64,000 nt of DNA, taken from contig JBITNC010000002.1 in assembly GCA_050084985.1 (NCBI GenBank), positions 34,038,001 through 34,102,000 on the forward strand, in the 5' to 3' direction. Of this stretch, positions 35,461 through 47,154 are shown in pieces. A model generated the notes under the pieces. The model had not been told where the DNA came from and did no database searches. It saw only the letters and a program-made list of their open reading frames with translations. The stretch is from Nageia nagi. Its lineage: Eukaryota; Pinophyta. Positions within the stretch are counted from its first letter, which is position 1. Each line of letters starts with the position of its first letter. Both the position numbers and the translations under genes were made by a program.

Positions 35461-35510
35461 ATCTTTTTTGAGTGTCCTGGATTCCCACAATGCCAACAAT
35501 TCCCTTTCTC
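35461..35510 (-). pseudogene. Gag CCHC zinc knuckle
   Basis: Minus strand CWHCGNPGHSKKDC, a perfect C-x2-C-x4-H-x4-C nucleic-acid-binding knuckle of the Copia gag. Confidence 0.88.
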
Positions 35511-35764
35511 CTTTTGTCCTTCTGATTCAAATCTCAATTGTGATCTTCCTCACAGCTAGGGCTTCATTGGTAGAGGATTTCAAAGACGAATCTCACCTCA
35601 ACTCTTCTCCCAACAAAGTGGCTACCACATCATCAATATTTAGAGTTCTTGATGATGCATTGTTGATGTTCATCACCAAATGATCCTAGGTGTTTGGAAG
35701 GGAACAAAGCAAAGTGATAGCACAATCTTCATGCTCTATCTTCACATTGATAGAGACTAGTTTA

Positions 35765-36171
35765 CTATATTAGAGTTTTAAACTCATTTAGATGATTTTC
35801 TTTAGTTGAGCCCTCCATCTTCAAACTATAGATTTGCTTCTTCAAGAAGACCTTGTTCATAGTTGTTTTAGTCTCATACAACTTCTCAAACTTCTCCCAA
35901 AGGGCTTCTACAATCTTCTCTTCAGTAACATTGAACAAGACAAAGTTTGCTAGGTAGAGTCCAATTGTGGAAACCGCCTTCCTATCAAGTTTTGCCCACT
36001 CCTCATTTGTCATGTTGTTGGGCTTACTTGCAACCTCTTACAAAGCTAAGGCTTGGTCGTTTTGAACCAACAAATCCTCCACCTTCATCTTCCATAGGGC
36101 GAAGTTATTGCCATCAAATTTCTCAATCTCGAACTTGGTTACATCTTCTAGTATAGTTACAACTCCCACTC
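35765..36171 (-). pseudogene. Copia gag (UBN2-type) N-terminal part
   Basis: Starts about 40 codons after the 5' LTR with KFDGNNFALWKMKVEDLL, then an in-frame stop (QALAL*EV), then the open part 36013-35765: EEWAKLDRKAVSTIGLYL, ALWEKFEKLYETKT and LKMEGSTKENHLNEF. These are the conserved positions of the UBN2 gag family. Confidence 0.9.
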
Positions 36172-36218
36172 ACAGAAAACTCTAACGAGTTTCAAGAGAA
36201 CCTAACATTGATACGAGC

Positions 36219-36771
36219 TGTTAGAAATTGGCAAGCAAACTGTAAAAATACAACAAAAATAATAATTAGAAATAATATAGAAGTTTAATGTGGAAAACCT
36301 TGTTGTATGCAAGGAAAAACCAGAGGGCAAAAGGCAAATTTGATCTTTTATTAATTTTCGAGAACATTCCACTTTTCTCATTTTCTCTATCTAAGATACC
36401 TCTCATACAAGTTCTGATGCATACCCCTCATGTAGGCTCTCATGCATACCTCTCATGTAGGCTGTCATACACTGTATCAACTACAAGGGGCCATTCCCTC
36501 TTTATATTAAACAAAATAGCCTATCTAAAGATAATGTCTATTAATAGAATATTTATTTATAATGTGTCTAATAATAGAACAGTTGCATATTTATTAATAG
36601 TACATCTATAATAGAACAACATTATATCTAATAATAGAACAGCTGTATATCTATTGATAGAACAACTGAACATTTATTATTAAAACAACAATACATTTAA
36701 TAATAGAACAGCAGTACATCTATTATATTATGGAACATTGGAGATCTAGATATTGACTTCACCTCCTAACA
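36219..36771 (-). mobile_element. 5' LTR of the Copia (553 bp)
   Basis: TG...CA-bounded: minus strand starts TGTTAGGAGGTGAAGTC at 36771 and ends ...AACA at 36219. Just inside, CTCGTATCAATG resembles a degraded initiator-methionine tRNA primer site (TGGTATCA in intact Copias). Contains repeats of TCTCATGTAGGC and TAATAGAACA. Confidence 0.87.
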
Positions 36772-36776
36772 ACAAT
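36772..36776. repeat. Target site duplication ACAAT (right)
   Basis: Matches 28252-28256 exactly. Confidence 0.88.
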
Positions 36777-38166
36777 TGGACCAAGTGTATCAGTGGTTGA
36801 TATCTTAAATTTTTTGGCCCTGTGACACAAAAATGCAGTTGTATCACTGTTCATGCATTTATGTTTGGTGTCAGTATGCCACTGTCTCCTTGACTAATAA
36901 GCTTACATTCTCATTGAATTCCACAAACAGAGCATCTCATCTCCTATGTATCACCATACTTCACCAGTAGAAGAAAGCGTATAAGCAAGATCCAGTCACC
37001 ACTTGCAGTCCATAAAGCTCTTCATGTCCTGATACATTCACTTCCTTTCCATGTTCATTTCCTTACAGAGGCTTGCTTCAGCAGTTTGTATTGTCCCTAA
37101 TCTCTATCAAAACATCGATGCAGCAAATCATCACTCAACATGTTGTCAACACTCTTTTATTTGGCTTATGGTATGACTATTTTCATGTGTGCAAATGTTA
37201 ATATGCACTTGTCTACAGCTACCATGCCTTGGATGCTGTACAACAAGGTATGTTCTGTAGATAATATTTTTGTAAAATACATTAGCATTAAGATAATTAC
37301 TAACTCTCCAGCAGGGATCTGCTTTAGGACACTATGGCAATTTCTCTTCAATAACACACTGCAAGAATTACACTATCGCTAGGATTTGAACCCAAGGTCC
37401 TCCCATATCCCAGTTTAGATTGTCCGCTGAGCAACAAATCCTTTTGGCAGGTTCAAGATTTGTATTTATTCCCTTCTGTTTTGGGAAAGATTCTAATTAA
37501 TGTTTGGCTTTTCAACAGGGAATTTGTTTGCTATTTTTTTGGATACAATGGAGTAATATTCTCAATGCTCTCCAAATTAACTACAATTTATTAATATGAG
37601 AGATGATCATATGTACAACCCTTCACTAAATTGATTATTAATAGGTCTTCACATTCACTTCCTCGAACATAGTTTCAAAGGAAATGCAGAATTATTTACT
37701 AGATATTCTAACAAGCTTTCACAATTTCTTTCCCTCAAGTTTCTGCCTTTTGCATTACAATTCCTCTTTTTCCTCACTTCTTTCAGAACATCAACTACTA
37801 ACAAGGAGAGGACCCCAAGAAGGAACATCGTCAGCCAACGTACTAATTTTTTTTTTTTTTTCATGTGACGTTAGTACATGTTGCTTTTCAAAGAAAGGGA
37901 TACAAACATAAAATTCTGGTCGACCAGTTTGGTTAAGAGTTTTTCTCTGTCAACCAATTTGGTTAATGGTTTTTTCTCATGAAAAGTGTAAGTACATTAA
38001 ACAAGGTACCAATTAATACTTATGATTCAAATGTCTTAACTCAATCTCAAGAGCTAATAGAAGATGCTAGGATCAAGAATATATTTCCACAAAAATCCTT
38101 TTCTTACAAAGCATTTGATATCTTGCGGACTAAAACTGGACAACGAGATGTTTACTCATGCCAAAC
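36777..38166. other. AKR intron 4 between Copia and exon 4
   Basis: Only the SINE-like sequence at 37370-37445 and a poly(T) run near 37848-37861 stand out. Confidence 0.4.
37370..37445 (-). mobile_element. tRNA-derived SINE head (A and B boxes)
   Basis: Minus strand has TTGCTCAGCGG (37434-37424), matching the pol III A box TRGCNNAGYGG, and GGTTCAAATCC (37392-37382), matching the B box, separated by 31 bp as in a tRNA. The cloverleaf ends are not intact, so it is a tRNA-like repeat, not a working tRNA gene. Its 3' tail and duplication were not resolved. Confidence 0.6.
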
Positions 38167-38339
38167 CTGCATGTAGGAATAATTTCACTCTCTACATCAC
38201 GTGTCCACAAAGACCATTCAAGTTGAACAGCTGTTATAGGATGCACAGCATGAGCACGTCTAATGGTATCCACACTGGCTTCAGAGAGCCCAATATATTT
38301 TATCTTTCCCTCTTCTACAAGCTTCTTGAGTTCCCATAC
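38167..38339 (-). CDS. AKR exon 4 (cofactor-binding GLSEAS)
   Basis: Residues 139-195 plus two bases of codon 196 (phase 2 exit): 173 bp from TTCAG|GTATGG to TGCAG|GTTTGG. Contains [16 protein letters not shown] and [20 protein letters not shown], both strongly conserved in this family. Residue 140 is Trp where relatives usually have Gly (T-x-GELKKL), a small oddity. Open throughout. Confidence 0.94.
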
Positions 38340-40909
38340 CTGAATAAAAGACCAGTATTTGGCTTATAAAATAAGCACAGTGATCAAATTTAAAAAGCAA
38401 AAATAACATATGAAACATGTTATCACCAACAAAAGTTAGATGCTATATTGGAATAAAGAACCCAAACCATAATTTTGATGCTTAATAATCTGATCACAAA
38501 TACTCAAAAGCAAAGAACTGTCAAGGATGTAGAACAAAAGTTTCAAAGAAAAACAAGCCAACGACATTTTCAATGAGAAAGACTGTACAGAATCACAGAT
38601 CTTGAGATGGCAGAGCTTAGAATACTGTGGAAATAGTTGAAGTATTTGGAAAATAGCATATTTGTTCCAACTTCCGATTTCTTAAAAAATCGGGAGTTCA
38701 ACAATTTATTAGCTCTGAATAAAAGAGACTTTCATAAGAATTGAATGGACTGAACAGCTTTGTTAAATTGTGTGTTTATTTGCATAAACATTATCCTACA
38801 TACAGGATACTGCAGAAGCTTCTCCCATTGTATGGAGACCAAGAAGAGGAGATTGAACTCAAACCATGCAATTGCTTATTATCATGGTTTAATTCAGCAC
38901 CTACATGCAAAGTGGCAGGAAAAAGTAAGATTGGTAATTGAAAATTTGAAAGTCAACTCGTTTCTAGGAATGGGGAATATTAGGTTTTCAATGTTAATAT
39001 AACTCATAAATAGCATGTAATAAATACTCACACAAAGACTCTGAGGATTTATAAATTCAAATGATTCTCTCAAAAGTCACATTATGGTCAATTTCATTTC
39101 AAATGCACTCGTAATTTGATTGTTTATAGTGCAGTTACACTTCCTAAGTATATAAGTTGAGCATGCCTAATATCCCAATTGGGATGCTGCTAATTGTGCC
39201 AACATATGTTCAAGTGACACACTTTTTGTATGAAGGGGATATAGAAAGACCATGAAGTACTCTATGGAGTTCGTCTGGGCTGGCAACCAATTCCATACAG
39301 GCTTTGTTGATCGATAAGAACTTACTTTATTGGTGGACTGATATTGCTTTTTATGATGTAGACTACCACGCATAAGACACCCCTTCCATGAGATTTCAAT
39401 TCAGCAAGTTCAGTTAAACTAAAGTTAAGGATCATACAAGTAGTTTTGTGACCGAATTGAACACAACTTAGACCAGTAAGGGTGAAGATTTTCTAAAGTA
39501 ATACCCACAATATGAAGGCATCCTGAATTTTCATCTCTTCAAATAATTCTTCATACAGAAAGACATGCAATGATGCAAGTGAAATTGCATGCTTTGAATA
39601 CATAGGAGAGTCTCCAACATGGCACATGGTTCACATCAGTTACAAAAGTCCCAGTGTTAGGTATTCACTCTCTTTAATGGACCTAGGCGTTTGGGGTTGT
39701 TGTTCGGTTTCTCAAATGATAGGCTACCTACGCCCCAAGGGGGCTCACCTAGATTCCTAGTGGAAACTCACTCACATCAATCTATGAGACAATTTATAGG
39801 GCTTTCATCTAGACCGCTTGGGTCACTCCCTAGCAACCCCTCATGCCCAAGTTGGCTTACCGTTCACAACATTTTATCCAAATTGACAGAGGGTTGATCC
39901 TCCACCCCGAGTACAACTTGCACCTAACTCTTGGGCTACGGATGTTTCGTGGACAATTCTGGGTTTGCTCACATCAATTGAGGATTGACACAAATCACCA
40001 TCTAACTCGTGACCTATGACTCTGCCATTTGTGCTCACTTGAGAGTAAGTTCGAAGACCAATTCATCTTTTGATGCTTAATTTACTATGAGATCTGCTGC
40101 CAATATCATTGTCTCTCTAAGACTTGCAGAACTCGTTGTCTACCTCCTTCCAGTACTTCGACCAACAGTATGTAGCTCTCTACATCCAAGAGGTCTTTCT
40201 TCTCCGAAGCGTCTCCTATCTCAAACCCAGCACCCGGTGAGACTCTACCATATTACATCCTTCTTTCCTCGATTGAGGGAGCTCATAAGATATGGCGAGA
40301 TGACCCCTCCCCATCCTACACGTTGCCTACAAATCATCCATGCTCCACTGAGGACTTATTGGATCTAATCCTTCTTCATCTGCAAGAACATCTTCACAAA
40401 CACAACCCACAATGACCAACTCTATATATCTTTGACCGTATAGTTGAGACAACTTGAGAGAGCTCGTGCACTCTTGACTTGCAAGGCCCAAGATGGTCCC
40501 TTCTTGATGGTTCTATGCTATGGTTTATTCCTCTCTTAGGTTTTGACCCCTTTATTGTATCATTTTAGTTGGGTTTATTTTTATTTTACTTTACTCTAGC
40601 ATTAGGGTGGACCTTGTAGGGGCCTTGCTTGTTACTTGACCATGCTTGCACATTCTAGTCCCATTGACCACTTTTGATCACCCATGAACATTAATATATT
40701 TCTTTCTTCCTTTCTCTTGAGCAATTTGCAAATACCATTTGCAAGAAAGGGCAACAGTAAATTAGTAATATAATTAAATGTGACATTTCCTCTCTTGATT
40801 ATACATTGTTACATAAATATCATACAATATTGTAAAAAATTAAATAGAAAATCATATGAACAAAATTGACTAGATTTATATTACAATGCATGTTAAATGA
40901 AAAACTTAC
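38340..40909. other. AKR intron 3, unclassified
   Basis: No gene recognised. About 39655-40640 is distinctly GC-richer, begins TGTTAGGTATTCACTC and looks like foreign repeat DNA, but no LTR partner or target duplication could be shown. Confidence 0.35.
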
Positions 40910-41110
40910 AGTTTCTTCTATTGGAACTGTAGTATCGACACGATGCTGGTAATAAAGATCGACGTATTCTACATCAAGACGCTTCAAACTCTCCTCACAA
41001 GCTTTTCTTACATAGTCTGATGAACCTTTAACTTCCATGACACCATCTATCATAACATGACCAAACTTAGTAGCAAGTTGAACTTTCTCACGAGGCAACC
41101 TTTTCACGGC
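40910..41110 (-). CDS. AKR exon 3 (catalytic Lys and His)
   Basis: Residues 72-138, exactly 67 codons, phase 0 at both ends (AACAG|GCC ... ACT|GTAAGT). Starts AVKRLPREKVQLATKFG (Lys86) and includes SLKRLDVEYVDLYYQHRVD (His127). Open throughout. It lies 11.6 kb downstream of exon 2. Confidence 0.95.
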
Positions 41111-43299
41111 CTGTTGAGGAGAAAAAGAAAAACATAAGTTATATAAACATTCAACAAAGAGGGAATGTTATTGTCTTCTTTTAATTTTCTTAAACTCCAC
41201 TCCTCTTCAGAGATAACACTTCTCATAGGATGAATACCCAGGATCTAAGAACAATTTGTTCTGCATCATTGTCATCGTCATTTACTTTCTCCCAGCCCTT
41301 TAAAATTGCATAAGTATAACAATATTGTGTAAGAAAAAAAAGTCAAGAAAAATAGAGCATGGCTAACTCAGTATTTGCAGTTGGTGAGAGGTTTTGTCTG
41401 TTCATGTAAAAAAATGATATTTGAATTTACTTTTTTGTAAAAACATGTTTTATAGCAGGTAGCAATAACAAATAAATAAATTTTAAGTTGCTATTCTCGA
41501 AAAGCACCAAGTAAATAAGAATATGGTAAGTAGAAGTTCACAGAAATTCACATAGGAAGTACATATAAAGGAGTGTGCATTTTATTATGGAATATTACAA
41601 AGTTCTACTATTCATACATCATTTGCATAGCAGGATAAGATCATCACACTAGATTTTAATACAATAATTACAGAGCCAAAAAGCATGGTAAGATATCAAC
41701 TTTAAATATATATGGCTCATTTGGTGGTTGCAAACTTGTAATGACATATGGTAGGATGGATTGTACTAAATAGAAAGAAAGAAATATATTTAATGTCCAC
41801 AAGTAACTGGATTAGGTCATTGGCACCAAAATAAAACATGTGGATACAAATCACTGTCTAAAGCCAAAGGTGTACCCTCAAATACAAGACAACAAGACTA
41901 AAAATAACTAAGCTAAAGCATGATCCAAAAAATGTTTCCAGTACGATGTGAGAATCATTGATAAAAATAGCACAAATGTTGTAAGACGAGTCTAAACGAT
42001 ACTGGCATGTTGAGTGGTAGAATACCTGCAGTAAACATCAATCATTTCAAAGAAGCAAATTCAAGACCTGATAATGCTTATGGCAGGGTGGCCAGGGCTG
42101 AGTGTGCCTGATCAGACTATCCTAGGATGGTATGTAGAGCGGCATCATGAGATTCTCCTAAAATCCAAGGCCAATGAGACTATAAAAGGGAGTCTGTTGA
42201 TGTGTGTCCTTCAGCAACAAACCTTCTAGTAATAAGCCCTATGGAATGTCTCATAAATGCCTTTGAAGACATTTGTTTCAGAAATCACTATAAAGAAATT
42301 AACGAAATTAGCTGTTTTCTATCTTATAAGGAGCTTACCATGGGACCAAGGGACTTGCACTAGGGAGAATATGAATGCTTTTTTAACTCAATCAGGAGGA
42401 ACCGAAGAAATACAAAAGTATAAAAATAATTACACCCTTTTATATATTACGCTGTAGGCATACTGTTGGCGATTGAGAGGCACAAATTTGAATCGACCAT
42501 TGTCAGTCGCTGCTAGACCATAACCGACGATGGAATTAATTTAAACCGTTGATTTCCTTGTTCAACTTGTCTGTTGTGGTGAGGTGGCAAATACAGTTGG
42601 AATTGGAAAAGTAAGGCGACTACTAAGGAGGTTGGTTATGTGGCAAACACGTAAGGAGGTTTGTTACGCTGTATTTGCCCCAATTCCAATGAAGAAGATA
42701 GGAAAAACAAATGAGGAGTAACATCTAGTAACACAGCAACATCACAACAAGGTTTTCCCTATATCATTTTAATGTCTACTTTCTGCAAATTCTACTTTGT
42801 GGAAAACTGATATCACTGTTAGAAAAGTTTACAGTCAATCATTTCAATATGCTTACTCATTTTCCAGTAATAAAAAAAAATCTCAAAATTAATTCTACAA
42901 TTCAAAACCATACATTTTAGAATGAGAACTACTCATGTGAAAAACTTGTGTGTCCTTATCTTCATTATCATGAAATATGCTCTCAGAAAGGGCTTATGAA
43001 AGCACTACAAACAGTCAAATGAGAAAGAGAACAACAACTTTAATAGGCCTTGCATGATATCATGCCATCCACGACACTTACAAATCCTCAAGCAGCTTCT
43101 AAATGGAGAATACAGAATATTATTCAAAATCCACACCTTGTAGCAATGTACATGCATCGCAGATGTACAACATTCCTTGGAACTGTGCTGGTTAAACTCT
43201 TTAACGCTACCGACTATTGGTAGAGGTATGCACTGATCACACTTTTTCAATCATGATTTTTTTTTGTTTGACTTTTACCTAATAATATCTTCTTTTAGG
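41111..43299. other. AKR intron 2, proximal part
   Basis: No coding pattern. A weak tRNA-like head occurs at about 42005-42070 (GTTGAGTGGTAGAATACC as A box, AATTCAAGACC as a poor B box). An 11-bp inverted repeat GGCAAATACAG / CTGTATTTGCC lies near 42587 and 42668 and might be a small MITE end. Confidence 0.3.
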
Positions 43300-46060
43300 T
43301 ATGAATGGCAACACAGAGGTTTTGCCCATATTCTCGGCTTCCTTTGGCTAAAAGATATACCCAACATTTTCAAGCTAGAATGGAATAATGGTCAATTAGT
43401 TCAAAATGCAATCAATTACCTGGATAACTATATATAGGGTTGGAACCATCAAACGAATCCCCCACTAGAACATACATTTCCTCGATTTGGTGTTTATGAT
43501 CCTTATTTGCTAAACATAGAACTAATTATGTTAACCAACCCATCCGTTGATTATAAAGAACTTGTTAATTACGTACAACGCCATACAAAGTGTTCATTGC
43601 AAACATGTTTATGCAAAGCAGGATCATCTATTGAATGTCATTACAAAGCCCCTTAGAACTTGCAAGAGACCTCAACCCTTGAAATAGATGAAAATGGTCA
43701 GCCCAAACAAACTCTTGCTTGTAATGATGACCAATTGAATCTTCATGACCCTACTATTCTTTCTATTTGGAGAGCCAACATAGATTTTAAGGTTGTTATA
43801 TCAATCAATGCAGTCCTCAAGTACGTTGCAAAGTATGCAACAAAAGCTGAAACCAAATTTGAAACTTGTCATGCAATGCTTTCTCGTATTTCTACAAATT
43901 ATGAACCAGTAAGATCAGTTGCAGATGCATTTCGAAAAATGCTCATCAACAACATTATCGAATGTGATATCTCTGCCCAAGAAACATACCACCTTCTACT
44001 AAAACTACCATTGTTAGTATGCAACCGAACATTCTTTTCTTTAAATGTAAACCAAAAAAACCTTGAACGTATCACTCTCGAACACTTCTCCTTCATCTTC
44101 CACAACCTTCATTGATGCCTATATGGCCCGGCCTGCATTTATACACACAATGTCACTTATTGAAGTAGCTAGAAGTTGAACATTTAGACCATCTTCCAAA
44201 TCTGCACTATGGAAACAACTTTCTAAGGTTGCAATTATCAGAGTCTCACCAAGGTTTACAACCATCCCCTCAAAGGATGAAAGCTGTTATTATGTTTTTT
44301 GTTTGATAGAGTTGCTTCTATACCATCCAATCCATAACATTCAAGATGATTTTGGAACTAACAAGGATGAAATTATAGCACAATGTGAGAGATTTCAGAA
44401 TCATTACACTCCATGGCATGTACACTGCACATCACCAGAACCAGTCGAATGGGGTATTGCCGACTCACCATCCCCACAGCAAATGGACTTCCACCAACAT
44501 AAATAGATCGAGTGACAAGTGTTGTCCTCTATACACTCAAGCCATACTATGCAGTTGGATGAGTTTGACATGCTCAATCAACGAGACCTGGATCTTGACT
44601 TCGATTGGGGAAGATCTCTATTGACTCCACAATAGCAAAATACAAGTTGTTTTATCAATTATAATCACCATATATTTCAAATTCCACCATTTCCCATCAT
44701 AAATTCCTTTGATGGGTTATCTAGTGAACAAAAAAGGGTTTTTGATATTGTGCAATCACATCTTCCTGAAGCTCCCTTTCAACCACCTCTCAGAATGATC
44801 GTTCAAGGAAATGCACGTACAGGAAAATCTCACTAATCAAATGCATCACATCTTTACTTTGCAATTTGGGTCCAAATGGACAATCCACATTGCTACTTCT
44901 CGCACCAACAGGTGTGGTAGCATTCAACATAGGTGCTTCAACAATTCAATCCACACTTTGATTGCCAATAAAAAAAATGGTCCCTCTCATCGGAAAATCA
45001 CCTGTAAGATTTCAAGAAAAAATGTACTCCATACGATACATTATAATAGACGAGATGAGTTTCATCGGTCCTGAACTCGTACAATTCATAGACATTAGGT
45101 TGCATGAAGCATTTCCAAGTAATAATCACTTTCCTTTTGGAGTGTATCAATAATACTATTCGGTGATTGGCCCAACTACCACCCGTGAAGGACATCCCCA
45201 TGTACGCTTCATCCTTGTATGGTGGTACAATTGTGGCGCACTTTCAAAACAATTGTGACATTGACTAGAATATTCTGTCAAATTGGTAAGGATCTTGCAC
45301 AAATCTATTTTCGTATTTTCATAACCTATTGACAAATCTCCGAAATGTAGAACCAACATTTGAAGATTGGGAAGCACTAATGTCATGTTCATACTCAAGA
45401 TTGATAGTTATGGAGCAATCTACTTTTTTCTCTTCAATGCATCTTTTTGCAACAAATGAAATGGTTTCCAATCATAATAAATGTATGTTGTAGTCCTTGG
45501 CAAGACCTGTTGCTATATCAATAGAAAACAATTACAAGAATCAGGTATTTCAAATGCAGATGAAGAACAACTCCAACAACAACTATTGTTATATATTGAC
45601 CAACAAGTTATGTTATGTTCAAATTTGTGGATGGAAGTAGGACTTGTTAATGGTGCACTTGGAAAAGTCAAATCAATCATTGACAGGGACAATGAAAAGC
45701 CACCTCTAGCTTCCCTTGTTTGTTGATGTTGAATTCAAACATTACATTGATTCAACATGAGATCACAACAACCCAAAATATGTTCCTATAATCCCCTTAA
45801 GCTATGGTCAATGTCAACAAATCCCACTTAAAATGGCATGGGCGCTGACAATACACAAATCACAAATACTTACACTTGAAAGGGCAACTATTGATATTGG
45901 CAACATTGATCGTTAAGGACTAACATTCACATCTATATCCAGAATACATATTAGCTTGTCTTTGCATACAACCATCTTTCCCCTTCGAAAGATTGCAAAG
46001 AATGCAATTTGGTGTACATGTATGTCGTCGAAAAAAAGAAGAGCAACATTTGTTGTCACT
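43300..46060 (+). pseudogene. Helitron RepHel protein (Rep + PIF1-like helicase), broken
   Basis: Rep part: YEWQHRGFAHILGFLWL (43300 on), where the HUH motif normally reads H-x-H; the second His is Leu here. Then LKYVAKYATKAE with the Rep tyrosine region, then the helicase-like segment SAQETYHLLLKLPLL. Helicase: SSEQKRVFDIVQ, Walker A as GNARTGKS (about 44810), Walker B as IIIDEMSFIGPE (about 45045), VMLCSNLWMEVGLVNGALGK (45619 on), and WALTIHKSQ with TLERATIDIG (about 45840-45900). Stops occur at 43436 and 43652 and there are many frame changes from 44110 on. The protein would nick and unwind DNA for rolling-circle transposition; this copy cannot. Confidence 0.92.
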
Positions 46061-46353
46061 TTCCAATCATACTACATGACAACATCAAAAACATACCAAA
46101 TCTCTCCAGGTTCGCTATAAACCTGCTTTTTATACTTATATAAACCTCGTAACCTTACAAACATGAAATTGTTTTTTGATCACATTAACATTATTGGATA
46201 AATATGACTTTTTCCTTCCTAGATATTGTCACAACATAACAATTTCTTTCAATTTTTATAATATTACATTTCACAAATGCAAAATTTGACATTCCTATAT
46301 CTCATTTCTAGGTATCTAAAAACATGGAAAACCAAAAAAAATTCTTCTAACTT

Positions 46354-46545
46354 GTTTATGGATGAATTTCGCAGAACTACATATGCGAATTGACAAACCA
46401 ACTTTAACTATATATTGTTACGAAAAAACAATTACAAACCTATGTGAAGATGGAGTAACAGAAAAACTATTCATAGCATACACAGAGTTTGAGGATGAAT
46501 AAAAGAGAAACGGTGGATTCTCCTCACATCACCTACTTCCAAGAT
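46354..46545 (+). pseudogene. Conserved Helitron 3' peptide module
   Basis: ELHMRIDKPTLTIYCYE, then DGVTEKLFIAYTEFEDE, a stop, and GGFSSHHLLPR. The same pattern is encoded at 16569-16745. It lies after the helicase end and before the 3' terminus, so it is probably the C-terminal part of the Helitron transcript. Function unknown. Confidence 0.55.
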
Positions 46546-47130
46546 CACATTTTAGTTTCTATACATTTTTTGGATTATATATTCAAAGTTTTGTGGTTTA
46601 CATAATGAAAAATATTTTAATTTAATAAATCTTACTCATTTCTTTTTCATATTTAAAAAAAAAATCATTTCCAATAATCTCTAATATACTTATAAATTTT
46701 TGTAGGTGACCTTTGCAGCAACAAATACTTATCTTTCTATTACATGCTCCTTTTCATTTCTTCAAATGTAAATGTATTACATCATTCGGAACAAACTATT
46801 TTTTATTATCTACTTCCTTTCTATTTACTTACATTTCGCATTATGTACATAACAAGATTTATTGCAATGTAATTTGCCATTTTTATTTTCATTTCACGAA
46901 CAAAATTTTTTTTCATATGTCCATTACTAACTAAATTAATAATAAAAGGTGAACAACAACAAAAATTGTTATTTTGATGAGTTTAATTCTATTTAAAAAT
47001 ATAAATTTCAAATTTTGTGGAATGCTCAACTTATTTCCAACGTTTACATTTGACAAAAAAAAATGATTTCTCACACAATCATTATATATAATCTATAGCA
47101 AACAAACCAAATATTTTTCTACCGGTACCC

Positions 47131-47154
47131 ATTGCACTTGGTTGCAATAGCTAG
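47131..47154 (+). other. Helitron 3' hairpin and CTAG terminus
   Basis: ATTGCA-CTTGGT-TGCAAT (6-bp stem, 6-nt loop) followed by AGCTAG. Same architecture as 17394-17409 and inverted 53789-53813. Confidence 0.85.

Larger units (their letters stand above)
28257..36771 (-). mobile_element. Complete-bounded Ty1/Copia element, nested insertions, in AKR intron 4
   Basis: Reading the minus strand: 5' LTR (36771-36219), gag with CCHC knuckle, protease, GAG-pre-integrase, a small integrase C-terminal remnant, RT, polypurine tract and 3' LTR. It is flanked by a perfect 5-bp duplication ACAAT. It carries a solo LTR in pol (33299-34632), a 777-bp DNA transposon in the 3' LTR, and a 1481-bp tandem triplication. 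The integrase core and RNase H are deleted and frames are broken, so it cannot move itself. It lies in the same orientation as the AKR gene. Confidence 0.92.
43300..47154 (+). mobile_element. Autonomous-type Helitron relic, antisense in AKR intron 2
   Basis: Encodes decayed Rep and PIF1-like helicase (43300-46060), then a spliced-looking 3' module, and ends in a classical Helitron 3' terminus (hairpin 47131-47148, CTAG 47151-47154). The 5' terminus (TC) and the Rep N-terminal region were not located; TTTTAG just before 43300 looks like a splice acceptor, so upstream exons may lie left of this point. The start given is therefore the first recognisable coding base, not the element border. Confidence 0.85.

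Noticed and set aside
39655-40640. Possible solo LTR starting TGTTAGGTATTC in AKR intron 3
   Set aside because: No matching target duplication or defined CA end could be found, and no partner copy in the window.
42460-43299. Search for the Helitron 5' TC terminus and Rep N-terminal exons
   Set aside because: No convincing border or coding match was found, so the element start is left undefined.
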